Below are positions 47,951 through 57,182 of a DNA stretch of 64,000 nucleotides, one piece after another. Source of the DNA: Acinetobacter beijerinckii CIP 110307 (GTDB taxonomy: Bacteria > Pseudomonadota > Gammaproteobacteria > Pseudomonadales > Moraxellaceae). Position numbers and translations under genes: made by a program. Each line of letters starts with the position of its first letter. The first letter of the stretch is position 1. The stretch is from contig NZ_KB849765.1 of NCBI RefSeq assembly GCF_000369005.1, positions 310,001-374,000 of the forward strand, read 5' to 3'. The notes under the pieces are model-generated. The model did not search any database. It was not told where the DNA came from and worked only from the letters and a program-made list of their open reading frames with translations.

Positions 47951-50900
47951 TTTTCATACCAACGAGTTGGGTTAATAATTGATTTGCAACTCCATTTACC
48001 TGGACCTTCTGCTAAAGCTTTATTTTGGCAGTTTCCACCACCATCTACAGGAACCAATGCTACGCCACGAATACCAGCACCAATAGGATTAGCATTACAT
48101 TCCGATACACCTGCAGGGCAGCCCGTGGTAGTTGTTTGAAAACCAGTGTACTGCTCCTTACCTCCAGATCCACTATCAGCAGTTCCATCCTGTTTTAAAT
48201 ATACACCAAATGGAATGCTATATAATTGTCGATCTGTTTCCCCAACAACCCTTGGTAAACAAGGATTTTGTGGTGCAATACCTGTTCCTTGTGGGTCATA
48301 TACAGGAACTATCAGATTACCAGTAATTGCTATTGGCTCTTCAAATGCTTTCATACCACCAGCAACACGGAATCCAGTTGTTGATGTCTCTGTACCATCG
48401 CTTTTACTTGATAAAGAACGATACCATCCATCCTTAGGTGAAGCACCAAAAAATACATTTGGAATATTTCCAGTCAATTTTTGTGGATCTTTTTGGAAGT
48501 TCGCCAAAGTTTTATCTTTAGACACCAATGTTGGAGTACCTGTAATCAAATTAGACTTAATAAAGTCTCGATCAATCACACCATAAACATTATTAACCAA
48601 ACGATCTGATAAAGCATTTGCAGGTAGCATACCATCACGACCAATTATTGGATAAACATCTAATGGAGTACTACGATTTCCTGATGCTAAACCGACCAAT
48701 ATGAAAGTGGTAGCATCGTGGTCATGAATAGTTACTGTCGGCGCCTCATAAAAACGAGGATTTTTACCCAGACCTAATGCAGTTCCTGATGTATTAGTTG
48801 CTAAATTAGCCAATCGAACCACTCGCTTACCAAAGTTTGCAGCAGTCGTTCCTATCGTATTATTAAGATCAGCACGAAAAACTTGTCCACCCAAATCACC
48901 AAAATATAAATGATCCGTCAAACCATCTCCATCACGATCTATAGCACTAATACGGCTGACAACACTATGCTTCATATCTGCATTAATCGTTTTTGCATTT
49001 GATGCACTACTTGCTGACCAAATAAGCGCACCAGTTTTGGCATCAATGACATAAACTGCATTACCTTTTGCAGATGAAACATTATCACAAGACGCATCAG
49101 GATACTCTGTCGGCACCTGTACGCCATTTACTGTTGTATAAGAAAAGACTTTACCAAATTCAAAACTTGGATTTTCATAACATTGGTCATAGCCCCCACC
49201 CACAATCATTACACGGGTGATTTTATTGTTATAACGCACGTTAGTCAGTACGGGCTTGGACCAAGATTGCCCCATACGATTAAAGTCAGTTTGATCTGGG
49301 CCCACTCTAAATAAGAATTTAGGAGCTAGAGGATCTAATAAATCTAAACCATAGTAGCTACTTCCCCCCATTCGCAAACCACCGTAAACATTCATTTGAC
49401 GTGCTTTGACCGCGCTACTTTCCGTTGGTGAGCTTCCTTTTTGAGTTTTATAGGCTGGATCTGCAACCCAAGCACCATCTAAGCCATGCACTGGAGCATT
49501 ACTGTCATCTTGCCCCTTAACTAATGCTTTAGAAGCGACATTATTTTTTAATAATTCCGCAGGCACGAACACCATCTGCTCTACACCTGTTTCATTATTT
49601 ACCACATGCAAACCACCATCCATCGTTCCATATAATACAGATTGATCACGGACATTCGTTAATTTCCCTGATGAATCTAAAGTACCTGAATACGTTAATT
49701 GGATTGGGAAAGAATGGATACTCCCCCCCATCGCTAAATTAGGTGTGATTGGCGTGGATAAAGACGCCGGTAAAGCTGTAGCCGCCTCATCTAAAGGCAC
49801 AGCAAAACCAAGATAATTAAGAAGTTTTTGTTTAATTACTAATGGAAAGTCTTTTAATGTAGTTTGTGTAGTAAATTTACCTAAAACATAGGATGCCACA
49901 CCAGTATTAGGCGTTGGTCCCTCAGGGATTCTTAACAAACTAGCCCCATTAGCGGCACCTGTTAAAGTTGATCCGCCAGTAGAAGAAACATCAGTAAATA
50001 GCTTCCGTAAAGCATCTGGAGTTGCAGTTAAAGCATACTCTTTAGGTTTTTTTGTTAAGTCTTGATTTTGTCCTAAGATTGGCATTGGAACTCTAGAATA
50101 AGCTCCACCTAAAGTAATAATTCCACCATCATCATAACTGGTATTTTTATATACACTTGCACTATTCCATAGGTCTTTGGTATTGGTATTGAATGCACCA
50201 TTTTTATCATAGACCAAAGTAGTCCCATTAGCTGAAGTAAACTTACCCTCGTTCGTTCCAGTTAATGCTACTTTATATTTTTTCAGATTTCCTGTCCAAA
50301 CCGCTTTATTACTTTGTGGATTTGGTTCAAGTCCACGTAAATAACCATAAGGCTGTAAACCAGAAGGATTCAAATCATCAAGTGGAACAGAGATTGCACC
50401 TGTAGTCAGAGGCTCTAAAGGAGCAGCACCTAAGTTATTGATAAATGCAATTACACTATCGGTAACACCCTGTGCTGTTTTTGTTGTAAAGAACCCGCCG
50501 TTTCCAAAACCAGGACTATTTACAGCATAAGTGCCTTGACCTGGGGAGCAAGAATCATTACCAGCACGATCACTTTGAGTACGAGAACTTAATTTACAAG
50601 CTTGTTGTACATGAGTTGCCGTTAAACTATTAAAATCACTACCAAAACCAACAAAAGCAGTTTGAATTGAAACACCAGCAGGATTCGTAGCTTTATCGAA
50701 TAATTTCTTTGCGAGCTCACCCATACAATTCCACGAAGCAGCATCACCAGTACTCAAACCGCCACTACTTGGACAAGTAAAACTAGCACCATCCAACGCT
50801 GCAGACATAATGGATTTAGACCGCGCATTTGTTGAATTATTGGCTTCACCATCTGATAAGATATAAACCCCTTGCCCATCACAACTCACTCGATCAGCGA

Positions 50901-51876
50901 CAGATGGTAAGGGTGAAATATATTTTAGACCATCTTTAGAATCAGCAACGGATTTATCAAATCCACTATCGGCATTTGGACCAAGTTGCATTTCTAAAGT
51001 ATATGAATATAAAACGCCAGAAACGGTTTCTGTACCATCTCCATAGAAATCTGATGGCTCTGTACTACCTAAATTCTGCCAATAGGATGAACTCGTACTA
51101 GTTCGATAACTATTAGAACCAGAGCCACAATACTGTACACCATTATTAAAATCTGTTGTCCGCCAACTAATACATTTATAATAGTTTATAGTAGTTTCTG
51201 TTCTATAAGTGGCTGAGATATAGGACCCACTAAAATTACTCCGCTGATAGCATCTATTACTATTTTGATTGCTATAAGTTCTAAGATAAGGATATGAAGG
51301 GTTATCACATTGATCTCTATAAGTATCTGTAGTAGTAATTTTTTTATATAAATCCTTTTGTATTTCTGCTTCACTTCGAGTGGAAGTTCCCATCAAATAA
51401 GCCGCGGCTTCAGCATAAGCATGTGCTGTTGGTGTTCCCCCTGATGCTGTTAAACCGCTTACTGCATTTTTTAAAGCGGTACGTTGCGCTGAGCCTACTG
51501 CACCTAATTTCTCTGCTTTAACTAGAATACGGCTAGACTTTCCATCACCGCCAACAGAATAGTGTCCCAAACCAACACGAACATCATCTAATATGGGATT
51601 ATTACTATTGAGGAAAGCATTCATCCCTGTTTTTAAACTCGCTAAGCGATCCTCACCATAATTGTTTTGGCTAGGACTCATTGATCCTGATGTATCTAGC
51701 ATCATAACAATCGTTTTTTTTCCAGCCGTTGGCACTGCATATATCTGTAAATCACTCGCTTGCACCACAGATGAGGCAACCAACATAGTTCCTACAAATG
51801 CCCACATAAAGGAAACGCCATGCTGAATATGGTGAGCATGATTCTTTGAAGTTAACCTGTTTTTGAATTTTTTCAT
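47938..51876 (-). CDS. pilY1: PilY1/ComC-like type IV pilus tip protein (right operon)
   Basis: 1312 aa from the ATG at 51876, with GGGGAG 7 nt upstream. Signal peptide ends near VVQAS. VWA domain with canonical MIDAS DTSGSMS (61-67). A Tyr/Ser/Cys-rich insert lies at about 180-285 (SNRCYQRSNFSG, NYYKCISWR). The C-terminal propeller has [20 protein letters not shown] around 975, a likely calcium loop. PilY1 primes pilus assembly and mediates adhesion; the A. baylyi homologue ComC is needed for DNA uptake. Confidence 0.94.
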   Translation of the reverse strand: MKKFKNRLTSKNHAHHIQHGVSFMWAFVGTMLVASSVVQASDLQIYAVPTAGKKTIVMMLDTSGSMSPSQNNYGEDRLASLKTGMNAFLNSNNPILDDVRVGLGHYSVGGDGKSSRILVKAEKLGAVGSAQRTALKNAVSGLTASGGTPTAHAYAEAAAYLMGTSTRSEAEIQKDLYKKITTTDTYRDQCDNPSYPYLRTYSNQNSNRCYQRSNFSGSYISATYRTETTINYYKCISWRTTDFNNGVQYCGSGSNSYRTSTSSSYWQNLGSTEPSDFYGDGTETVSGVLYSYTLEMQLGPNADSGFDKSVADSKDGLKYISPLPSVADRVSCDGQGVYILSDGEANNSTNARSKSIMSAALDGASFTCPSSGGLSTGDAASWNCMGELAKKLFDKATNPAGVSIQTAFVGFGSDFNSLTATHVQQACKLSSRTQSDRAGNDSCSPGQGTYAVNSPGFGNGGFFTTKTAQGVTDSVIAFINNLGAAPLEPLTTGAISVPLDDLNPSGLQPYGYLRGLEPNPQSNKAVWTGNLKKYKVALTGTNEGKFTSANGTTLVYDKNGAFNTNTKDLWNSASVYKNTSYDDGGIITLGGAYSRVPMPILGQNQDLTKKPKEYALTATPDALRKLFTDVSSTGGSTLTGAANGASLLRIPEGPTPNTGVASYVLGKFTTQTTLKDFPLVIKQKLLNYLGFAVPLDEAATALPASLSTPITPNLAMGGSIHSFPIQLTYSGTLDSSGKLTNVRDQSVLYGTMDGGLHVVNNETGVEQMVFVPAELLKNNVASKALVKGQDDSNAPVHGLDGAWVADPAYKTQKGSSPTESSAVKARQMNVYGGLRMGGSSYYGLDLLDPLAPKFLFRVGPDQTDFNRMGQSWSKPVLTNVRYNNKITRVMIVGGGYDQCYENPSFEFGKVFSYTTVNGVQVPTEYPDASCDNVSSAKGNAVYVIDAKTGALIWSASSASNAKTINADMKHSVVSRISAIDRDGDGLTDHLYFGDLGGQVFRADLNNTIGTTAANFGKRVVRLANLATNTSGTALGLGKNPRFYEAPTVTIHDHDATTFILVGLASGNRSTPLDVYPIIGRDGMLPANALSDRLVNNVYGVIDRDFIKSNLITGTPTLVSKDKTLANFQKDPQKLTGNIPNVFFGASPKDGWYRSLSSKSDGTETSTTGFRVAGGMKAFEEPIAITGNLIVPVYDPQGTGIAPQNPCLPRVVGETDRQLYSIPFGVYLKQDGTADSGSGGKEQYTGFQTTTTGCPAGVSECNANPIGAGIRGVALVPVDGGGNCQNKALAEGPGKWSCKSIINPTRWYEKWIK

Positions 51877-51894
51877 TATCATTCTCCCCTATTC

Positions 51895-52737
51895 TTATGA
51901 TGTTGGTGCTGCAATTTCTACATCTTGGCGACGTAAAATGATTTCTTGTACCTGAACATTAACTGGAATGCCATAACCCGTTAAACAGTCCGCGACTGTC
52001 TTTTTACCTGTAGTTCCAGCGACATCTTGATCCAGAGCATCATTAATATAACCAACAGCAGTAGCATCACCTATGCAATCTCGTTGAACATCTGCCAAAC
52101 TAGCACTTGAATAATTAGGTAAAATGGAAGTTGTTGTTACCCTTACTCGAGAACTTTCCCCTTTACTGTTTTGTACAATTGAACCTGCACTTTGGTCTCC
52201 TCCTCGCTCCAAATATGCTCCTGGGGCAAGATTTTCAGCATCTGTAGGAATTCTAACCGCAACTTGAGTTACCACAGCTTCACGTGCACTACCAAAATCT
52301 TGCTGTAAATTACAGAAACCACTTCTATTCGTTAATGTTGAATCAATAGTGGCTTTCGTATCTTTAGGATCATTTCTCTGAGGTGGGATCAAAACAGTTG
52401 CATCCAATGCTGCTGCTACTTGCTGCTCGGAAGTCGGTTTATAACAAAATACAAACTCCTTGCCTGGTGCGTTTCGTTGCTCCATAATTGCAGCACCGAT
52501 TACTACATCGGCTGCTTTTAGAACATCATAACTCGACAGATTCAGAAATTGATTTGTGGGCGTATCACCAGTTTGCAGTAGTAACTGTCCAATTTGGCTA
52601 TTTGTAGCAATATTTAGTGAGGTAATTGCTGTACGAACAGCAATGATTCCGATCACAGTTATTAACAGCAATAAAATCAAAACAACAATTAAAGTCGCAC
52701 CACGTTGCTGATGACGGATTTTTTGTATTTTCATCAT
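51895..52737 (-). CDS. pilX: PilX/ComB-like minor pilin (right operon)
   Basis: 280 aa; GGAG lies 7 nt before the ATG, which overlaps the pilW stop (ATGA). N-terminus QRG|ATLIVVLILLLLITVIG lacks the +5 Glu, as in PilX. Paralogous to the left pilX, with a larger headpiece. Ends 18 nt before pilY1. Confidence 0.87.
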   Translation of the reverse strand: MMKIQKIRHQQRGATLIVVLILLLLITVIGIIAVRTAITSLNIATNSQIGQLLLQTGDTPTNQFLNLSSYDVLKAADVVIGAAIMEQRNAPGKEFVFCYKPTSEQQVAAALDATVLIPPQRNDPKDTKATIDSTLTNRSGFCNLQQDFGSAREAVVTQVAVRIPTDAENLAPGAYLERGGDQSAGSIVQNSKGESSRVRVTTTSILPNYSSASLADVQRDCIGDATAVGYINDALDQDVAGTTGKKTVADCLTGYGIPVNVQVQEIILRRQDVEIAAPTS

Positions 52738-53744
52738 ATTCTTTCTCCCAAGCCATTTCGAATAGCAACTGTAGTGCTATAGACACGACGTGCGAATCTA
52801 TTATCTTTATCTGTCAACTCAACACTTTGATTTAAAATATCAATTTTCTTGGTTAAATCGATTGAATTATTTTTTGTATTGTCTGTTGATCTAACTAAAA
52901 CAGCCAATTTAACTGAAACAATTCGAGGCGGCACTGTTGCTGGAACAGCAGCACGGGCTGTAGCTGCAAGTGTTCTATATTGATTAATTGTATAATAGGC
53001 AAGATTACCATTCTCAGCCCGCACCCCGAGTTGAACAGCAAAGTGATCGACTCTTGGCATAATTAATTCACCAGCATCACCAAAACCAGAAATTATTGTT
53101 GGTGGCAACACTGGCGTCACTCCAGCGGCAGTTGGTGAATTAGCGTCACAAGCCAGTCCATAATTGGTTCCCGAAGTCGCTGTTGCAGGATCTCTACGTA
53201 CAAAATAACGTTGAATAACGTAATCACCCTCTTGTACATTCTCACCCTGACAATTGACCATAGCATTAGGTGCAACAAACTGAATTGTTAATTGATCACT
53301 TGAAACATCAACATTCGAAAAACCGCGCCATTCATTATTGACTGTGCTTACAGTTTCACCAGTTCCTGTACTGTGGCTAAGTAGGCCATTTGAAATATAA
53401 GGGGCTGCTGTTGGAATTGGCAAATTAACATTACTTGTCACCGTGGCTGATCGAGCAGTTAGAACAATTCCGCCCCAAGGAGTTTGTTCATTTAATGCAG
53501 GATTATTAATGTTGGAATAATTGGCAAGTCGAATATCTCTTGCCAAATAATCTAGACCAAAAACTCCACTGTTTTGAAGTTCAGCATTTGCTTCTTGCAT
53601 ACGTGAAGTCAACAAACCTCCCGTAAAGAGCTGAATTGCTGCTGCGGTAATAAGCAAGCCAAGCGCCAAGGCCACCATTAATTCAATCAGCGTGAAACCT
53701 TTTTGTTGTCTTCTTTTTGTTGAAATTTGATGTAGGGCTTTCAT
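52734..53744 (-). CDS. pilW: PilW-like minor pilin (right operon)
   Basis: 336 aa from the ATG at 53744, with GGAGG 7 nt upstream and the start sharing the A of the pilV stop (TAATG). Prepilin motif [19 protein letters not shown]. The headpiece aligns with the left PilW (NAELQNSGVFGLDYLARDIR versus MANIQNNASFGLNFIIDDIR). Confidence 0.9.
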   Translation of the reverse strand: MKALHQISTKRRQQKGFTLIELMVALALGLLITAAAIQLFTGGLLTSRMQEANAELQNSGVFGLDYLARDIRLANYSNINNPALNEQTPWGGIVLTARSATVTSNVNLPIPTAAPYISNGLLSHSTGTGETVSTVNNEWRGFSNVDVSSDQLTIQFVAPNAMVNCQGENVQEGDYVIQRYFVRRDPATATSGTNYGLACDANSPTAAGVTPVLPPTIISGFGDAGELIMPRVDHFAVQLGVRAENGNLAYYTINQYRTLAATARAAVPATVPPRIVSVKLAVLVRSTDNTKNNSIDLTKKIDILNQSVELTDKDNRFARRVYSTTVAIRNGLGERI

Positions 53745-54286
53745 TAATAAGCCTCCATCATTAAACATTTTGAACCACTCACGTATACACCATTAGTACG
53801 CATGCATGCACTAACATCTGCTGCTGTGTTTGTTGCGGTTAGAGTCGTATCGCCCCAGGCAGCAAATAGGCATTGCCTAGGAATAGGGGCAGAAGAGACT
53901 CCAGGACAATTATCGATTGTTATATTCATACCAATATCAAAGGCAGTTTTAGCTGCAATAAAAGCATCGTATGTAGCCATTTGCGCTGGTGTACAATTTA
54001 CAGTTGGGTTAAAGCAAATTTTAGAAGGTGTATTCGGTGCAGAAGTAATATTTGTATAATTTCTTACCGCCGCTGGGTAACTACTTTGAGCAGTCGAATT
54101 AGCTCGCATATTTTCTGTAAGACCACGTAAAATCATAATTCCTTGAGAACGCATCAGTGCTTCGCTCGAAGCATCAACCGCTCTTAATTGTAAAATTGTA
54201 TAACCCAACACCCCAACTGCAAGTAGCAATAAAGCAACTAGGACTTCAATAAGTCCTACACCTTTTTGGTGTTTATAAGTATTCAT
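53744..54286 (-). CDS. pilV: PilV-like minor pilin (right operon)
   Basis: 180 aa from the ATG at 54286 (TAATG overlap with fimU). Prepilin motif KG|VGLIEVLVALLLLAVGVLG, then LQLRAVDASSEALMR and a Cys-containing headpiece ending CLMMEAY. Confidence 0.9.
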   Translation of the reverse strand: MNTYKHQKGVGLIEVLVALLLLAVGVLGYTILQLRAVDASSEALMRSQGIMILRGLTENMRANSTAQSSYPAAVRNYTNITSAPNTPSKICFNPTVNCTPAQMATYDAFIAAKTAFDIGMNITIDNCPGVSSAPIPRQCLFAAWGDTTLTATNTAADVSACMRTNGVYVSGSKCLMMEAY

Positions 54287-54810
54287 TAACAAGTCCCCGA
54301 CGTTTTCTGAATATTCCCTAACCGTGTTACTTGTACGGTTCTTTGCTCACCAGACTTACAGAAAATAAATGTTTGTGTTGCAGTTACACTACCTATTTCA
54401 TTAAATAACACCGCGTTTGAACTCGTAGACTCAACTGTAATTCTTGGATCAATCTGGACGGAAATAACTCGACTTTTTAAAATTTCATCTTTTTGAGCAG
54501 TTGTTAAATTGGGTAAAGGGGGTGATCCACTAGTTGCTGTATATTCAGGTATAGTCGCACTTGCACATTCATCTTTAGTAAAATCATTATCTGTATTAGT
54601 TTTATTTAGACACAATGCTACAGTCGTTTTCATCATAGCTGCTTGTGATTTTGCTTGATTAATCGCAATAGCTAATTCGCGTGTTGACGAGTTTAGCTTT
54701 TGTGTTGTCATCATATTCCCAAAAGCTGGTACAGCCATCATTGCAATAACTGCAAATATAGCTATCGTTACCATTAACTCAACTAAGGTGAATCCTCGAC
54801 TTTTCCCCAT
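54286..54810 (-). CDS. fimU: FimU/FimT-like minor pilin (right operon)
   Basis: 174 aa. Short leader MGKSRG|FTLVELMVTIAIFAVI with Glu at +5, GspH-like headpiece (LAIAINQAKSQAAMM). First gene of the right operon; 138 nt separate it from the convergently oriented terminator and ispH. Confidence 0.92.
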   Translation of the reverse strand: MGKSRGFTLVELMVTIAIFAVIAMMAVPAFGNMMTTQKLNSSTRELAIAINQAKSQAAMMKTTVALCLNKTNTDNDFTKDECASATIPEYTATSGSPPLPNLTTAQKDEILKSRVISVQIDPRITVESTSSNAVLFNEIGSVTATQTFIFCKSGEQRTVQVTRLGNIQKTSGTC

Positions 54811-54893
54811 CGCTTAACACCTAAAAATTTTTTACTTATATTAATATTAAACCGATATTGTACAGAACCAATACAAAGCAGATAAGAAACATA

Positions 54894-54924
54894 AAAAAAC
54901 GGATGGAGCGCAATCCATCCGTTT
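54894..54924 (-). terminator. Intrinsic terminator after ispH
   Basis: On the minus strand AAACGGATGGA / TCCATCCGTTTTTTT pairs over 11 bp with a 5-nt loop and a U-tract, 25 nt after the ispH stop codon. It shields the pilin operon from ispH transcription. Confidence 0.9.
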
Positions 54925-54948
54925 CTATTTCACATTTTTCTAATAAAA

Positions 54949-55899
54949 TTAGGCTTGTATCACCTGTATTCTGAGCTCTTTAGGTAAGCTGAAAGTGATG
55001 TTTTCTTCTGTTCCTTGCAACTCTTTAGGTGGTGTTGCCCCCCAGTCTTGCAAGCGTTGAATTACTTGTTTTATTAAAATTTCGGGTGCGGATGCTCCAG
55101 CAGTTACACCTATTTTAGCATCAGTATTAAACCATTCTTTTTCAAGCTGATCTGCATTATCAACCAAATAAGCCGATTTACCCATACGTTCTGCTAACTC
55201 ACGCAAACGATTTGAATTTGACGAGTTTGGTGAACCAACCACCAAAACCACATCACATTGCTCCGCTAAATCACGTACCGCATCTTGGCGGTTCTGAGTC
55301 GCATAGCAAATATCATCTTTACGTGGACCTTGAATCATTGGAAATTTAGCTCTCAACGCATCAATGACTTTAGCCGTATCATCAATTGAAAGTGTTGTTT
55401 GAGTGACAAAAGCTACTTTTTCAGGATGTTTCACCATTAAAGCATCGACATCTTGTTCATCTTCAACCAGATAAATCTCACCACCTCTAGACTTATCATA
55501 TTGCCCCATCGTCCCTTCAACTTCAGGATGGCCTTCATGACCAATTAAAATTGCTTCAGTGCCTTCACGCGCATATTTGGTGACTTCAATATGAACTTTA
55601 GTTACTAATGGACAAGTTGCATCAAAGACTTTTAAACCACGTCGTTCAGCCTCTTGTTGTACTGCTTTTGACACACCATGAGCACTAAAAATGACAATTG
55701 AATCATCAGGAACTTGATCTAATTCATCGACAAATACCGCACCTCGCTGACGTAGATCATCAACCACAAACTTATTATGTACGACTTCATGGCGAACATA
55801 TATGGGTGGATTAAAACATTCTAATGCTCGATTGACGATCGCTATAGCACGGTCAACACCAGCACAAAAACCTCGTGGATTGGCCAACACGATTTCCAT
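54949..55899 (-). CDS. ispH: 4-hydroxy-3-methylbut-2-enyl diphosphate reductase
   Basis: 316 aa from the ATG at 55899 (GAGG 5 nt upstream), matching the family length. Last step of the MEP isoprenoid pathway. Iron-sulfur ligands Cys12, Cys96 and Cys198; active-site His41, His74, His124 and Glu126 all present. Divergent from gmk. Confidence 0.97.
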   Translation of the reverse strand: MEIVLANPRGFCAGVDRAIAIVNRALECFNPPIYVRHEVVHNKFVVDDLRQRGAVFVDELDQVPDDSIVIFSAHGVSKAVQQEAERRGLKVFDATCPLVTKVHIEVTKYAREGTEAILIGHEGHPEVEGTMGQYDKSRGGEIYLVEDEQDVDALMVKHPEKVAFVTQTTLSIDDTAKVIDALRAKFPMIQGPRKDDICYATQNRQDAVRDLAEQCDVVLVVGSPNSSNSNRLRELAERMGKSAYLVDNADQLEKEWFNTDAKIGVTAGASAPEILIKQVIQRLQDWGATPPKELQGTEENITFSLPKELRIQVIQA

Positions 55900-56001
55900 A
55901 ACATCCTCTCTCATGATCTGAATATTTATACCAAGCTATTTCGTTTGGCGGCACGCTACACTACAATAGCCAAGATATTTTATCATATCAGGAAAAATAT
56001 C

Positions 56002-56625
56002 ATGTCGGGTCTATTGTTTGTCGTTTCTGCGGCATCAGGAACAGGCAAAACATCTTTAGTCAAAGCCCTACTCGATCGCGTCAGCAACTTACATGTTTCT
56101 GTTTCTCATACCACTCGTGGACAACGCCCCGGTGAACTTGATGGTGTGCACTATCATTTTACCAGTAAAGAATCTTTTCTATCTCAAGTTGAACAGGGTG
56201 GTTTTATTGAATACGCTGAAGTATTTGGTAATTACTATGGAACTTCTCAAGCAAAAGTTAAAGAACAATTACAGCAAGGTCATGATGTTTTATTAGAAAT
56301 TGACTGGCAAGGAGCTGATCAAGTCCGCAGACTTTTTCCTGAATCAAAACAAATATTTATCCTACCACCAACACAGTATGATTTAAGACAGCGTCTTTCT
56401 AATCGTGGTACTGACTCTGTTGAAGTGATTGAACATCGTTTGAGCTGTGCTGTTGAGGACATGCGTCATTTTGCAAACTTTGATTACATTATTATCAATG
56501 ATGATTTCAATAAAGCCGTGCATGAGTTAGAAGCAATCATTACCGCTAATCGTTTAGCTACTCTACAACAAAGCGCTCGTCATCAGCAGTTAATTGAAAA
56601 GTTAATTACTCTACATCGCGAATAA
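56002..56625 (+). CDS. gmk: Guanylate kinase
   Basis: 207 aa from the ATG at 56002 with AGGA 8 nt upstream. GMP to GDP phosphorylation. P-loop SAASGTGKTSL, GMP-binding VSHTTRGQRPGE and YAEVFGNYYGT. First of the gmk-rpoZ-spoT run, as in many gammaproteobacteria. Confidence 0.97.
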   Translation: MSGLLFVVSAASGTGKTSLVKALLDRVSNLHVSVSHTTRGQRPGELDGVHYHFTSKESFLSQVEQGGFIEYAEVFGNYYGTSQAKVKEQLQQGHDVLLEIDWQGADQVRRLFPESKQIFILPPTQYDLRQRLSNRGTDSVEVIEHRLSCAVEDMRHFANFDYIIINDDFNKAVHELEAIITANRLATLQQSARHQQLIEKLITLHRE

Positions 56626-56694
56626 CTTGAGTCTTATAGAAAAGCCTTTTATACTATTTAGTCTTTCAAATGTGATGTTCAAACGAGACAACTT

Positions 56695-56973
56695 ATGGCA
56701 CGTGTAACCGTTGAAGATTGTTTAGACCATGTAGATAACCGTTTTGAGTTAGTACTGGTGGCGAGTAAACGTGCACGTCAATTGGCACGTCAAGGTATGG
56801 AACCAACTGTAGAATGGGACAACGATAAACCAACCGTTGTTTCTTTACGCGAAATTGCAGCGGGTCATGTCACTAAAGAAATTTTGAAACAACGTGATCA
56901 AGATTATCAAACATCAAATCTTGATATGGTGTTATCAACTAATTCATTAAATTTAGAAGGTTTTACTTTTTAA
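56695..56973 (+). CDS. rpoZ: RNA polymerase omega subunit
   Basis: 92 aa. [20 protein letters not shown] and [12 protein letters not shown] are diagnostic. It assists RNA polymerase assembly and forms part of a ppGpp site. A terminator follows before spoT. Confidence 0.96.
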   Translation: MARVTVEDCLDHVDNRFELVLVASKRARQLARQGMEPTVEWDNDKPTVVSLREIAAGHVTKEILKQRDQDYQTSNLDMVLSTNSLNLEGFTF

Positions 56974-56993
56974 GTAAAATTTGCTTTGCTTAG

Positions 56994-57022
56994 AAGCCCA
57001 TTGTGAAGACACTGGGCTTTTT
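56994..57022 (+). terminator. Intrinsic terminator after rpoZ
   Basis: AAGCCCA / TGGGCTT, loop able to pair GTG/CAC, followed by a run of T. Confidence 0.85.
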
Positions 57023-57182
57023 TGTTTAATGAAAATTCTGTCATATATTGGTAAAAACAATATGTTTCATTGAAAAAATTTAAGAGTTTTTATAACGAAC
57101 AAATTGACAAGTTTATCAATATGCTTTTCATTAGAAGCTAAGCTTATTCATTATTGAATTCATGTTAAAAAAGGTGTTTTTT

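Noticed and set aside
53802..54130. Two overlapping 85-aa plus-strand ORFs
   Set aside because: Antisense to right pilV, which has a clear prepilin signal and operon context.
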